In this document: one piece after another, positions 6,697 through 14,969 of the stretch
Position numbering within the stretch: position 1 is the first letter of the stretch
Layout of the letters: the number at the start of each line of letters is the position of its first letter
Source of the DNA: CAVYTF01 sp963708205
GTDB lineage: Bacteria > Bacteroidota > Bacteroidia > Chitinophagales > Chitinophagaceae
Length of the DNA: 64,000 nt
Reading direction: 5' to 3'
Assembly (NCBI GenBank): GCA_963708205.1
Contig: OY970196.1
Coordinates: forward strand, 1,984,001-2,048,000
The notes under the pieces: model-generated
What the model was told of the DNA's origin: nothing
The model's database searches: none
What the model saw: the letters and a program-made list of their open reading frames with translations, nothing else
Position numbers and translations under genes: made by a program

Positions 6697-8085
6697 ATGA
6701 AAACAATTTACATTCTTTTAGCAGCAGTATTAATTATGCCTGTCTGCACAAGTGCTCAGCAAAAAGCCATTTCGCTAAATGGCTCTACAGATTACATTAA
6801 TTGCGGTACGGATGCATCCGCTGTAATTACTGGTCCCTTAACCATAGAAGCATGGATAAAGCCTGCATCATATGAAGTTGTCAATGAGATAGTTCAAAAA
6901 GGGTATGGAAATGCGAATGATAATGATGAGACTTGCTATCAATTGGCATTATATAATGATAGTGGGGTAGTTACAGCTGGCTTTAATATAGGAAACTCTT
7001 TAGGACATAATGGAGTTCTTGTACACATGTCAACAAGCGACCTAAATAAGTGGATACATATTGCAGGAGTCTATAATGATTCAACTCTAAATATCTACAA
7101 AAATGGAGTTCTGATGGCGCAAAAACACACAAAAATAACTTTATCCCCCAATAGTTATCCACTTTTAATAGGTAAAAGAAATGATGGATTTCCTTTTAGC
7201 GGACAAATAGATGAAGTACGTATTTGGAATATTGCTTTAACACAAGCCGATATTCAAAATACTATGTATCATGAATTGGTTGGAAATGAAGCCGGCTTGG
7301 TAGCATATTATACAATGGACAGGAATGGGCAAGGGCAAGGATTAACAGTTGTAAATAATTCTACTTCGACGGTTAGCGGAGGTTCTGCACTTAATGGTAG
7401 TACAGTTGGTACAAGCACTACTCCTACATTTGTTGTAAGCCATGCTTTTGATTCAGTTAGTATTTCTATTTCAAACCAATCTATTGTTGAAGGAAACAGT
7501 GGTCAGCAATCGATGGATTTCAATGTAAAACTTGATCATTCTTACGACAGTTTAATAACTGTGCAATATAAAACTGAAGATAAAACAGCCATGGCAGGAA
7601 CTGATTATGTAGCAACCAATGGGACACTTACTTTTAATCCTGGCGAAACCTCTCAAAAAATATCTGTATTAATTAATGGTGATACAATTAAAGAAAAAAA
7701 CGAAACCTTTCTTGTAATATTATATCAACCTGTTAATGCTGTACTTAATAAAGATACTGCGATTGGTACGATAAAAAATGATGATAAAACTAGTGCTCTG
7801 ACATTCAACAGAGAAAATAATAATTATCCTGAAAACAATAATTCAATGAGTATTGTTCCCAACCCCGCACATTCATCAATTACTGTAAACTTTACAGCCA
7901 ATGATCCAGGCACAATATTACAGGTAATAAATGCAACAGGTCAATCAATGCTGCAAAAACAGGTCTCTTCTTTCATCGGCAAAAACACTGCGCAGTTAGA
8001 TATTTCAAAACTTGCAGCAGGCACCTATATGCTTCTTATAAAAACAAAAAGGGGGTTGCAGACAAAGCAGTTTGTGAAGGAGTAA
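6697..8085 (+). CDS. LamG/Calx-beta protein with T9SS sorting domain
   Basis: A predicted cell-surface or secreted protein of 462 residues exported by the Sec system and then by type IX secretion. The ATG at 6697 is preferred over the upstream in-frame start because it opens a clean signal peptide (MKTIYILLAAVLIMPVCTSA). A LamG/concanavalin-like domain spans about 22-230 (LTIEAWIKP, then GQIDEVRIWN). A Calx-beta domain follows at about 248-360, with GTDYVATNGTLTF and IKNDDK. The C-terminal sorting domain (about 380-462) starts IVPNPAHSSITV and ends GTYMLLIKTKRGLQTKQFVKE. LamG domains usually bind glycans; the ligand is unknown. A clear terminator follows. Confidence 0.9.
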   Translation: MKTIYILLAAVLIMPVCTSAQQKAISLNGSTDYINCGTDASAVITGPLTIEAWIKPASYEVVNEIVQKGYGNANDNDETCYQLALYNDSGVVTAGFNIGNSLGHNGVLVHMSTSDLNKWIHIAGVYNDSTLNIYKNGVLMAQKHTKITLSPNSYPLLIGKRNDGFPFSGQIDEVRIWNIALTQADIQNTMYHELVGNEAGLVAYYTMDRNGQGQGLTVVNNSTSTVSGGSALNGSTVGTSTTPTFVVSHAFDSVSISISNQSIVEGNSGQQSMDFNVKLDHSYDSLITVQYKTEDKTAMAGTDYVATNGTLTFNPGETSQKISVLINGDTIKEKNETFLVILYQPVNAVLNKDTAIGTIKNDDKTSALTFNRENNNYPENNNSMSIVPNPAHSSITVNFTANDPGTILQVINATGQSMLQKQVSSFIGKNTAQLDISKLAAGTYMLLIKTKRGLQTKQFVKE

Positions 8086-8105
8086 AATAGTTTTAAAAGT
8101 ATATG

Positions 8106-8139
8106 ACCTGCCCGTTTCAAATGCCGGCAGGTTTTTTTT
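8106..8139 (+). terminator. Rho-independent terminator
   Basis: ACCTGCC (8106-8112) and GGCAGGT (8126-8132) form a 7-bp stem followed by a run of T. It lies 21 bases after the LamG protein stop. Confidence 0.9.
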
Positions 8140-8243
8140 ATGCGCCGCTATAAAAAATGACGACCAGTTGCCACTCATCCAAATCATTTTACTGTGTTTA
8201 AAAATTTTCTATCTTGTCATTTCAATTAACCAACTTATTGTTT

Positions 8244-9749
8244 ATGAAAAAAATAATGTTATTTGTTTGCGTCCTCGCAATGTTTATCAATGCCAGAGCA
8301 CAAAGCGCCGCCGCTGATACCTTATCACAATCTGCTGATAAATCAGTAACGCACCACTCCATAAAAATAAATGGCGCAGTTATCAACTACACTGCCACAG
8401 CCGGCACTATCGTTTTAAAGAATGAAAAAGATGAGCCTGTTGCTTTGTTCGGCTTTACAGCTTACACAAAAGATGGCGAAGCAGACGCATCAAAAAGACC
8501 AATAACTTTTGCATATAATGGTGGTCCTGGCTCATCATCCATGTGGCTGCACATGGGTGCGCTTGGTCCGCGCCGCGTTGTGGTGAATGATCCCACAATC
8601 AATAAAGCTGCGCCATACACAATCGTTGATAATGATAACTCCATGATTGATGTTAGCGACCTCGTAATGATAGATCCTGTTGGCACAGGCTTGAGCCATG
8701 CAACAGGCAAAGCTGCCAATAAAGATTTTTGGGGTGTGGATGAAGATATAAAAAGCATCAGTGAGTTCATCAAGCAATATGTTACTGATAACGGCAGATG
8801 GAACTCGCCCAAATATTTGCTCGGTGAAAGTTACGGAACCATGCGCTCTGCCGGTGTTTCAGATTATTTACAGGAAAATATGGGCATGGCAGTGAATGGT
8901 GTAATATTGGTTTCTGTTGTGCTCGACCTGCGTACACTTACGTTTCAAAACGGTGATGATATTTCTTACATTTTGCATTTACCAACTTATGCTGCCGTTG
9001 CGTGGTATCATAATAAATTGCAGAATAAACCCGCAGACCTTGAAGGTTTTTTAAATGAAGTTAGAAATTTTGCCGGCGGTGATTATGCTGCTGCTTTAAT
9101 GAAGGGCGCGTCTTTAACTGATGGCGAAAAAGAAAATATTGTAAACAAACTTTCTGCTTATACAGGTTTGAGTAAAGATTATTTAATGAAGGGAGATCTT
9201 CGTATTAATGAGCCGCAGTTTACGCAGGAATTATTGCGCGATAGTTCTGAAACCGTTGGCAGGCTTGATGCACGTTACAAAGGCATCAACCAGGATCCGT
9301 TAAGTGAATTTGCTTATACTGATCCGCAGAGTGAGCAGATAAGTCCAGCATTTACCGCCGCATTTATGAGTTATTATTACGAAGAATTAAAGGTGAATAA
9401 AAAGTACGACTACCATACTTCAGCCTACAGCGCCGAAGGTTTTCACTGGAACTGGAATCGTGGCGGCGGCAATGGTGATCCTTCAACACCCAATACAGGT
9501 GTGGATCTTGCAGATGCAATGAGCAAAAATCCGAATTTGAAGATCCTTGTTTTTAATGGATATTTCGATCTGGCAACGCCGTTTTACGCAACAGAGTATA
9601 CTTTCAATCATTTAGGGTTGGAAAAAAATATTCAGCAGAACATTACCCTTAAATATTTTCAGGCAGGGCACATGATGTACATCAATCCATCTTGTCTCGT
9701 TGATTTTAAGAAAAATGTTGCTGCGTTTATATCAAGCACAAGTAAATAA
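8244..9749 (+). CDS. S10 family serine carboxypeptidase
   Basis: A secreted serine carboxypeptidase that would trim peptides from the C-terminus. The ATG at 8244 opens a signal peptide (MKKIMLFVCVLAMFINARAQ); an in-frame TTG lies 30 bases upstream. The oxyanion region YNGGPGSSSMWLHMGALGPR, the nucleophile motif LLGESYGTMR, the acid in FNGYFDLATP and the histidine in QAGHMMYINP occur in family order. It is 501 residues long, typical for bacterial members. It stands alone, with a terminator before it and a convergent gene after it. Confidence 0.93.
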   Translation: MKKIMLFVCVLAMFINARAQSAAADTLSQSADKSVTHHSIKINGAVINYTATAGTIVLKNEKDEPVALFGFTAYTKDGEADASKRPITFAYNGGPGSSSMWLHMGALGPRRVVVNDPTINKAAPYTIVDNDNSMIDVSDLVMIDPVGTGLSHATGKAANKDFWGVDEDIKSISEFIKQYVTDNGRWNSPKYLLGESYGTMRSAGVSDYLQENMGMAVNGVILVSVVLDLRTLTFQNGDDISYILHLPTYAAVAWYHNKLQNKPADLEGFLNEVRNFAGGDYAAALMKGASLTDGEKENIVNKLSAYTGLSKDYLMKGDLRINEPQFTQELLRDSSETVGRLDARYKGINQDPLSEFAYTDPQSEQISPAFTAAFMSYYYEELKVNKKYDYHTSAYSAEGFHWNWNRGGGNGDPSTPNTGVDLADAMSKNPNLKILVFNGYFDLATPFYATEYTFNHLGLEKNIQQNITLKYFQAGHMMYINPSCLVDFKKNVAAFISSTSK

Positions 9750-9760
9750 TTTATAGAAAA

Positions 9761-10483
9761 TTATTTCAGCACTTTTTCCATCGCAGGCGCGAGAAGGTTT
9801 ACCCATTGCATGTATTCCAATGCAGAAGGATGAAGTCCATCATCCGCAACAAGCGCAGTGTTTGTTTTCATTTCTTCTGTTAATGGCGTGATGTCTATAT
9901 AAGTAACATGATATGACAAACTGATCTGTTTGTTGATGGAATTAAATTCCTGCAACTGTATTCTGATTTTTGCTGTATCATAATTTGCAGCAAATGGCGT
10001 AACGCTGTAATCAGGAATTGAAAGCACAAACACATGCGCAGTGTCATTGCCCGCAAAAGCAATTGATTCCTGCAACAATTGCGTAAATCTTATTTTATAT
10101 CCGCCCGTGTCCAAACCCTGGTATTGATCATTCACACCAATCAATAAAGTCACTGCGTCAAATGGTCCCTGAGGATTTTGCAGATTGATGCCATTTTGCA
10201 GATCAATTGTCGTCCAGCCAGTCGTAGCAATGATTCGAGGAGGATTCATATTTATTCCGGCAGCTTTTAAAACATCAACCGTTTGCTCCGGAAAATTTTG
10301 ATTTGGATCAACAGATTGCCCTATCGTATACGAATCACCAAGCGCTAAAAGTGTTTTTGCATTATCAGACGAATGTGTTGTATCCTGAATAGTAGTTGTC
10401 ATACTTTGTTTCGAGCAGGCAGTGTTTACAAAAAATAAAAAACAAATAAAACCTGCAAGCCAGAAAGATAATATTTTGTGCAT
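9761..10483 (-). CDS. SGNH/GDSL hydrolase lipoprotein
   Basis: A 240-residue esterase of the SGNH family. It has a lipoprotein signal sequence ending VNTACSK, so Cys23 is probably lipidated. Block I is LALGDSYTIG with the catalytic serine, block III is GVNDQ, and block V is DDGLHPS with the catalytic Asp and His. Substrate is not evident; the family includes lipases, acetyl esterases and peptidoglycan esterases. The gene converges on the S10 peptidase with an 11-base gap, and its upstream region carries repeat copy 2. Confidence 0.88.
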   Translation of the reverse strand: MHKILSFWLAGFICFLFFVNTACSKQSMTTTIQDTTHSSDNAKTLLALGDSYTIGQSVDPNQNFPEQTVDVLKAAGINMNPPRIIATTGWTTIDLQNGINLQNPQGPFDAVTLLIGVNDQYQGLDTGGYKIRFTQLLQESIAFAGNDTAHVFVLSIPDYSVTPFAANYDTAKIRIQLQEFNSINKQISLSYHVTYIDITPLTEEMKTNTALVADDGLHPSALEYMQWVNLLAPAMEKVLK

Positions 10484-10536
10484 ATAGAAAATTTAAAATG
10501 GTTCTGCATGCATGTACGAATATTTTGCACTAATTG

Positions 10537-10600
10537 TTTTTTTTGATACGGGCATAAGTTTTTCATAGCATCATCGTTGCGTCGCAATCCTTTTATCAGC
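10537..10600 (-). repeat. Dispersed intergenic repeat, copy 2
   Basis: On the minus strand it reads TTGCGACGCAACGATGATGC and TATGAAAAACTTATG and ends in CAAAAAAAAC. The central part is nearly identical to copy 5 at 46253. It lies in the divergent gap between the SGNH hydrolase and icd. Confidence 0.75.
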
Positions 10601-10658
10601 AAATCTTTTAGCATCTTTTGTTTTACATTCAAATAATCTTCACAAAGTTTTACTTTAC

Positions 10659-10666
10659 TATTTTTG
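10659..10666 (+). promoter_or_regulatory. Probable -7 element of icd
   Basis: TATTTTTG matches TAnnTTTG and lies 20 bases before the chosen ATG at 10687, which supports that start over the in-frame one at 10618. No good upstream box is seen. Confidence 0.5.
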
Positions 10667-10686
10667 CAAACCTTCAAACAAATTTT

Positions 10687-11919
10687 ATGCAAAAAATAAA
10701 GGTTGCAAACCCCGTGGTAGAAATGGATGGCGATGAAATGACGCGCATCATCTGGCAATTCATAAAAGACAAATTAATACTTCCATATATTGATGTTGAC
10801 TTAAAATATTTTGATCTCGGTATCGAACATCGAGATGCAACTGACGACCAGGTAACTGTTGATGCAGCAAATGCAACGAAGCAATATGGCGTTGCTGTTA
10901 AGTGCGCAACCATCACACCTGATGAAGCGCGTGTGAAAGAATTTAATCTAAAGCAAATGTGGAAAAGTCCGAACGGCACGATCCGCAATATCCTTGATGG
11001 CACTGTATTTCGTGAACCAATTGTTTGCAATAATGTTCCACGCCTTGTTCCCAATTGGACAGCACCAATTTGCATCGGTCGCCATGCTTTTGGAGATCAA
11101 TATCGTGCAACAGATTTTATAACAAAAGGCAAAGGAAAACTCACCATAAAATTTGAAGGAGAAGACGGAACAAAACAGGAGTTTGAAGTTTTTAATTTCA
11201 AAGGAGATGGCGTTGCTCTTGCCATGTACAATACCGATGAAAGCATCAAAGGCTTTGCCCGCGCATGTTTCAACCAGGCGTTAATGAAAAAATGGCCGTT
11301 GTATCTTTCGACAAAAAATACAATTCTAAAAAAATATGACGGTCGTTTCAAAGATATTTTTGAAGACATTTATCAAACAGAATTCAAAGAAAAATTTACA
11401 GAAGCAAACATTACTTATGAACATCGTTTAATAGATGACATGGTTGCAAGTGCATTAAAATGGCATGGCAATTTTGTTTGGGCATGCAAAAATTATGACG
11501 GCGATGTACAAAGCGACACTGTCGCGCAAGGCTTTGGCAGCCTGGGTTTGATGACATCAACATTAGTAACGCCTGATGGAACTGTAATGGAAGCAGAAGC
11601 TGCACACGGAACAGTTACACGCCATTTTCGTGAACACCAAAAAGGCAAACCAACATCAACAAATCCTATTGCTTCTATCTTTGCATGGACGCGTGGATTA
11701 GCATTTCGTGGTAAGCTTGATAACAATCAACCATTGATTAATTTTTGCGAAGCGCTTGAAGAAGTTTGTGTTGAAACTGTTGAAAGCGGAAAGATGACAA
11801 AGGACCTTGCAATCACAATAAAGAAAGATGTTGAGCATGGAAAAGATTATTTATACACGGAAGAATTTTTAGATGAACTGGATAAAAATCTTCAAAAAAA
11901 ATTGGGAAAAGCCGACTAG
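10687..11919 (+). CDS. icd: NADP-dependent isocitrate dehydrogenase (eukaryotic type)
   Basis: Converts isocitrate to 2-oxoglutarate with reduction of NADP in the citric acid cycle. The 410-residue protein belongs to the homodimeric type found in mitochondria and many bacteria. It starts MQKIKVANPVVEMDGDEMTR and has the substrate segment MWKSPNGTIRNILDGTVFREPI and the metal-binding DDMVASALKW. The nucleotide-side segment is EAAHGTVTRHFREHQKG. The start at 10687 is supported by the promoter element. Its stop codon overlaps the first base of repeat copy 3. Confidence 0.96.
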   Translation: MQKIKVANPVVEMDGDEMTRIIWQFIKDKLILPYIDVDLKYFDLGIEHRDATDDQVTVDAANATKQYGVAVKCATITPDEARVKEFNLKQMWKSPNGTIRNILDGTVFREPIVCNNVPRLVPNWTAPICIGRHAFGDQYRATDFITKGKGKLTIKFEGEDGTKQEFEVFNFKGDGVALAMYNTDESIKGFARACFNQALMKKWPLYLSTKNTILKKYDGRFKDIFEDIYQTEFKEKFTEANITYEHRLIDDMVASALKWHGNFVWACKNYDGDVQSDTVAQGFGSLGLMTSTLVTPDGTVMEAEAAHGTVTRHFREHQKGKPTSTNPIASIFAWTRGLAFRGKLDNNQPLINFCEALEEVCVETVESGKMTKDLAITIKKDVEHGKDYLYTEEFLDELDKNLQKKLGKAD

Positions 11920-11990
11920 AATTACAAAGCGTACAAGAGTGCTACGCAAGTAAAGGTTAATAGTAATTCTTTGTTTGGCTCATAAAAAAA
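11919..11990 (+). repeat. Dispersed intergenic repeat, copy 3
   Basis: Contains GTACAAGAGTGCTACGCAA. It begins GAATTAC, which is matched 44 bases on by a perfect inverted GTAATTC (11963-11969). It then continues TTTGTTTGGCTCAT into a seven-A run. It is the best-preserved copy with terminal inverted repeats. It lies between icd and lutB. Confidence 0.8.
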
Positions 11991-12026
11991 TTTACAAAAG
12001 TCCCCACCCAGTGATACTTAGTAAGT

Positions 12027-13403
12027 ATGTCTGAAAATGCATCATTATTTATTGCACAAAGCACGCTGAAAGCTAATGATAGCGGGCATCGCAGCAAGAT
12101 CAACTTTAACATTGGAAAATATGATGCCGCAGTGGTGCACGGAAAAAATCAGTTTACCAATCTTATGCTCGCGAGAGAACGCGCCAAGAATGCGAAGTGG
12201 CGCGCAATAGAAAATCTGGATACTTATTTATTAGAATTTGAAAAGCAAATAACGCAGCGCGGCGCAAAAGTTATTTGGGCAGAAACGACTGAAGAAGCTT
12301 TGAACGAGATTGAAAAAATTTGTAAGGAAAAAAATTGCAAGACGCTCGTAAAAAGCAAGAGCATGGTGACGGAAGAAATTCATCTGAATAAATTTTTAGA
12401 GAAGCATGGAATTGAAAGCGTTGAAACTGATCTCGGTGAATATATCCAGCAACTTGATGGTGAAGCGCCTTATCATATTGTAACTCCTGCAATGCATAAA
12501 AGCAAAGAAGATGTGGCAAAGGTTTTTGAAGAAAAATTAGGCACTGAACCAAATCTTTCCCCCGAAGAAATTACTTTGTTCGCAAGAAAAAAATTGCGTG
12601 AAAAATATGTGCAGGCAGAAATTGGCGTAACAGGTGCAAACTTTATCATTGCTGATATTGGTGCGATTGCTGTAAGTGAAAATGAAGGTAACGCAAGGCT
12701 TAGTTCTGCCTTTCCAAAAACACATATTGTTATTGCAGGTATTGAAAAAGTAATTCCTTCAATCACAGACCTGGCCTTGTTTTGGCCATTGCTCTCGACA
12801 TTTGGAACAGGACAAAAAATTACTGTTTACAACACAATTATTTCAGGACCAAAACAATCTAATGAAAATGATGGTCCTGAAGAAATGTACATTATTCTTC
12901 TTGATAATGGCAGAACCAATTTACTTAACAATCCAAAAACGCGCGAAGCATTGTATTGCATTCGATGTGGTGCATGTTTGAATGCTTGTCCTGTTTATAA
13001 AAACATTGGCGGACATAGTTATGGCGCAACTTACAGCGGTCCAATCGGAAGTGTGATAACGCCGCATTTGAAAGATTTAGGAGAATATAAGCACTTAAGT
13101 TATGCCTCTTCTTTGTGTGGAAACTGCACAGAAGTTTGTCCGGTAAGAATAAATCTTCATGAATTATTATTGGAAAACAGGCATGAAAGTGTTGAAGAAA
13201 ATGAAACAACTTTCAGCGAAAAAATAGCCTGGAAAATTTGGAGACGCGCAAGCCTCAACAGGAAACTAATGAACAGAGGCAATGACAAATTGAAAAATAT
13301 TTTTATCAATAAAATATTTACATCCTGGACGAAAAACAGAGCACCATTGAATTTCAGTACAAAGACTTTTAATGAAATGTGGAAGGAGAAAGATAAAATT
13401 TAG
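12027..13403 (+). CDS. lutB: LutB-type iron-sulfur protein of lactate oxidation
   Basis: A 458-residue subunit of the LutABC L-lactate oxidising complex, which feeds electrons to the quinone pool. An N-terminal LUD domain (about 60-300) contains the VTGANFIIADIGAIAVSENEGN segment. It is followed by two cysteine motifs, CIRCGACLNACPVY and CGNCTEVCPVRI, that ligate [4Fe-4S] clusters. The usual partners LutA and LutC are not next to it: icd lies upstream and purH converges 13 bases downstream. They may lie elsewhere. The start ATG is at 12027. Confidence 0.92.
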   Translation: MSENASLFIAQSTLKANDSGHRSKINFNIGKYDAAVVHGKNQFTNLMLARERAKNAKWRAIENLDTYLLEFEKQITQRGAKVIWAETTEEALNEIEKICKEKNCKTLVKSKSMVTEEIHLNKFLEKHGIESVETDLGEYIQQLDGEAPYHIVTPAMHKSKEDVAKVFEEKLGTEPNLSPEEITLFARKKLREKYVQAEIGVTGANFIIADIGAIAVSENEGNARLSSAFPKTHIVIAGIEKVIPSITDLALFWPLLSTFGTGQKITVYNTIISGPKQSNENDGPEEMYIILLDNGRTNLLNNPKTREALYCIRCGACLNACPVYKNIGGHSYGATYSGPIGSVITPHLKDLGEYKHLSYASSLCGNCTEVCPVRINLHELLLENRHESVEENETTFSEKIAWKIWRRASLNRKLMNRGNDKLKNIFINKIFTSWTKNRAPLNFSTKTFNEMWKEKDKI

Positions 13404-13416
13404 GTTAATTATTTTA

Positions 13417-14940
13417 TCAATGCCTGAAATGTCTCAATCCTGTGAAAACCATTGCCAGCTTGTGTTCTACACAATAATCAATACTGTCCTTATCACGAAT
13501 TGAACCGCCGGGCTGAATGAATGCTTCAATACCTTCTGCATGCGCCAACTGCACACAATCACTAAAAGGAAAGAATGCATCGCTTGCTAAAACTGCTCCA
13601 TGCAGATCAAAATTAAATTGCTTTGCTTTTTCTATTGCCTGCCGCAAAGCATCAACACGGCTTGTTTGTCCACAGCCTTTGCCCACAAGCTGTTTGTCTT
13701 TTATTAAAGCGATTGCATTGCTTTTTAAATGCTTGCAGAGAATATTTGCAAATTGTAAATTTTCTTTTTCATTATTAGTTGTTTCTCTTCCGCCAACTTC
13801 CTTCCATTCTGCAAAATTTCCTTTATCAAGATCCTGAACGAGCGTGCCGTTAAGTAAGGATTTATACTGTTTGTTGCTTATAAATGCTGTTTGATTTAGC
13901 TGAAGAAGAATTCTATTTTTTTTACTTTTCAAAATGTTTAAAGCATCAACGTGAAAATCGGGTGCAATTAAAACCTCAAAAAATATTTCATTGATCGCTT
14001 CGGCTGTTGCTTTATCAACTGTACCATTTGTTATTAAAACTCCGCCAAAGGCACTTTCCTTGTCTCCTCCCAAAGCTGCATCCCAAGCAGCTTTCAGCGT
14101 TTCTTTAAAGGCAGCTCCGCAAACATTTGTATGCTTGATAATTGCAAAAAACACTTCATCATTATTATAAAAATTTGCAGGAAATTCTTTTACTAATTGA
14201 ATAGCTGCATCTGCATCAACTAAATTATTATAAGATAATTCTTTGCCGTGAAGTTGTGTAAATACTTCTTTTAGATCACCATAAAAGCTTGCTTGCTGAT
14301 GTGGATTTTCTCCATAGCGAAGTGATTGTTTATTTTTTAATGGATGAAAAATAGTTTCATTAAAATAATTGTTAATTGCAATATCATAATTCATAACAAC
14401 CTCAAAAGCCTTTGCAGCAAAGGCTTTGCGCTGTTCAACATAAGTAGTTCCAGTTTGTGCTTTTAATAATTCAATTAATTGCGGATAATCCTCCTTAGAT
14501 GCAATAACAGTTACATCATTAAAATTTTTTGCAGCAGCACGAATCATTGATGGACCACCAATATCAATTTTTTCTATAATTGATTTTTCTTCATTTGTTT
14601 TTTGAATTGTTTCTTCAAAAGGATATAAATCAACAATTACCAAATCAATTTCAGGAATGTTGAATTGTTTCATTTCTTCAAGATCATTTGGCAGATCTCT
14701 TCTTCCTAAGATACCCCCAAACACTGATGGATGTAGGGTTTTAACTCTTCCACCTAAAATAGAAGGATAAGAAGTCAGGCTTTCAACAGCCACACATTTT
14801 ATACCCAAACCTTCAATAAACTTTTGAGTTCCTCCGGTTGAATAAATAGTTATGTTTAACTCTTCCAACTGTTTTAACAAATCTTCCAAACCATCTTTAT
14901 AAAAAACAGAAATGAGTGCTGATTGAATTTTTTTTTGCAT
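13417..14940 (-). CDS. purH: Bifunctional AICAR transformylase/IMP cyclohydrolase
   Basis: Catalyses the last two steps of purine synthesis, formylation of AICAR and ring closure to IMP. The N-terminal MGS-like cyclohydrolase domain begins MQKKIQSALISVFYKDGLEDL and contains YSTGGTQKFIEG and RVKTLHPSVFGGIL. The transformylase domain contains the KQSLRYGENPHQ motif, the HTNVCGAA motif with the catalytic Lys-His pair, and ASDAFFPFSDCV near the end. At 507 residues it has the usual length. It starts 29 bases after comEC and is probably cotranscribed with it. Confidence 0.97.
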   Translation of the reverse strand: MQKKIQSALISVFYKDGLEDLLKQLEELNITIYSTGGTQKFIEGLGIKCVAVESLTSYPSILGGRVKTLHPSVFGGILGRRDLPNDLEEMKQFNIPEIDLVIVDLYPFEETIQKTNEEKSIIEKIDIGGPSMIRAAAKNFNDVTVIASKEDYPQLIELLKAQTGTTYVEQRKAFAAKAFEVVMNYDIAINNYFNETIFHPLKNKQSLRYGENPHQQASFYGDLKEVFTQLHGKELSYNNLVDADAAIQLVKEFPANFYNNDEVFFAIIKHTNVCGAAFKETLKAAWDAALGGDKESAFGGVLITNGTVDKATAEAINEIFFEVLIAPDFHVDALNILKSKKNRILLQLNQTAFISNKQYKSLLNGTLVQDLDKGNFAEWKEVGGRETTNNEKENLQFANILCKHLKSNAIALIKDKQLVGKGCGQTSRVDALRQAIEKAKQFNFDLHGAVLASDAFFPFSDCVQLAHAEGIEAFIQPGGSIRDKDSIDYCVEHKLAMVFTGLRHFRH

Positions 14941-14969
14941 AAAATTTTTGATTGATCGTCACGGAATTT

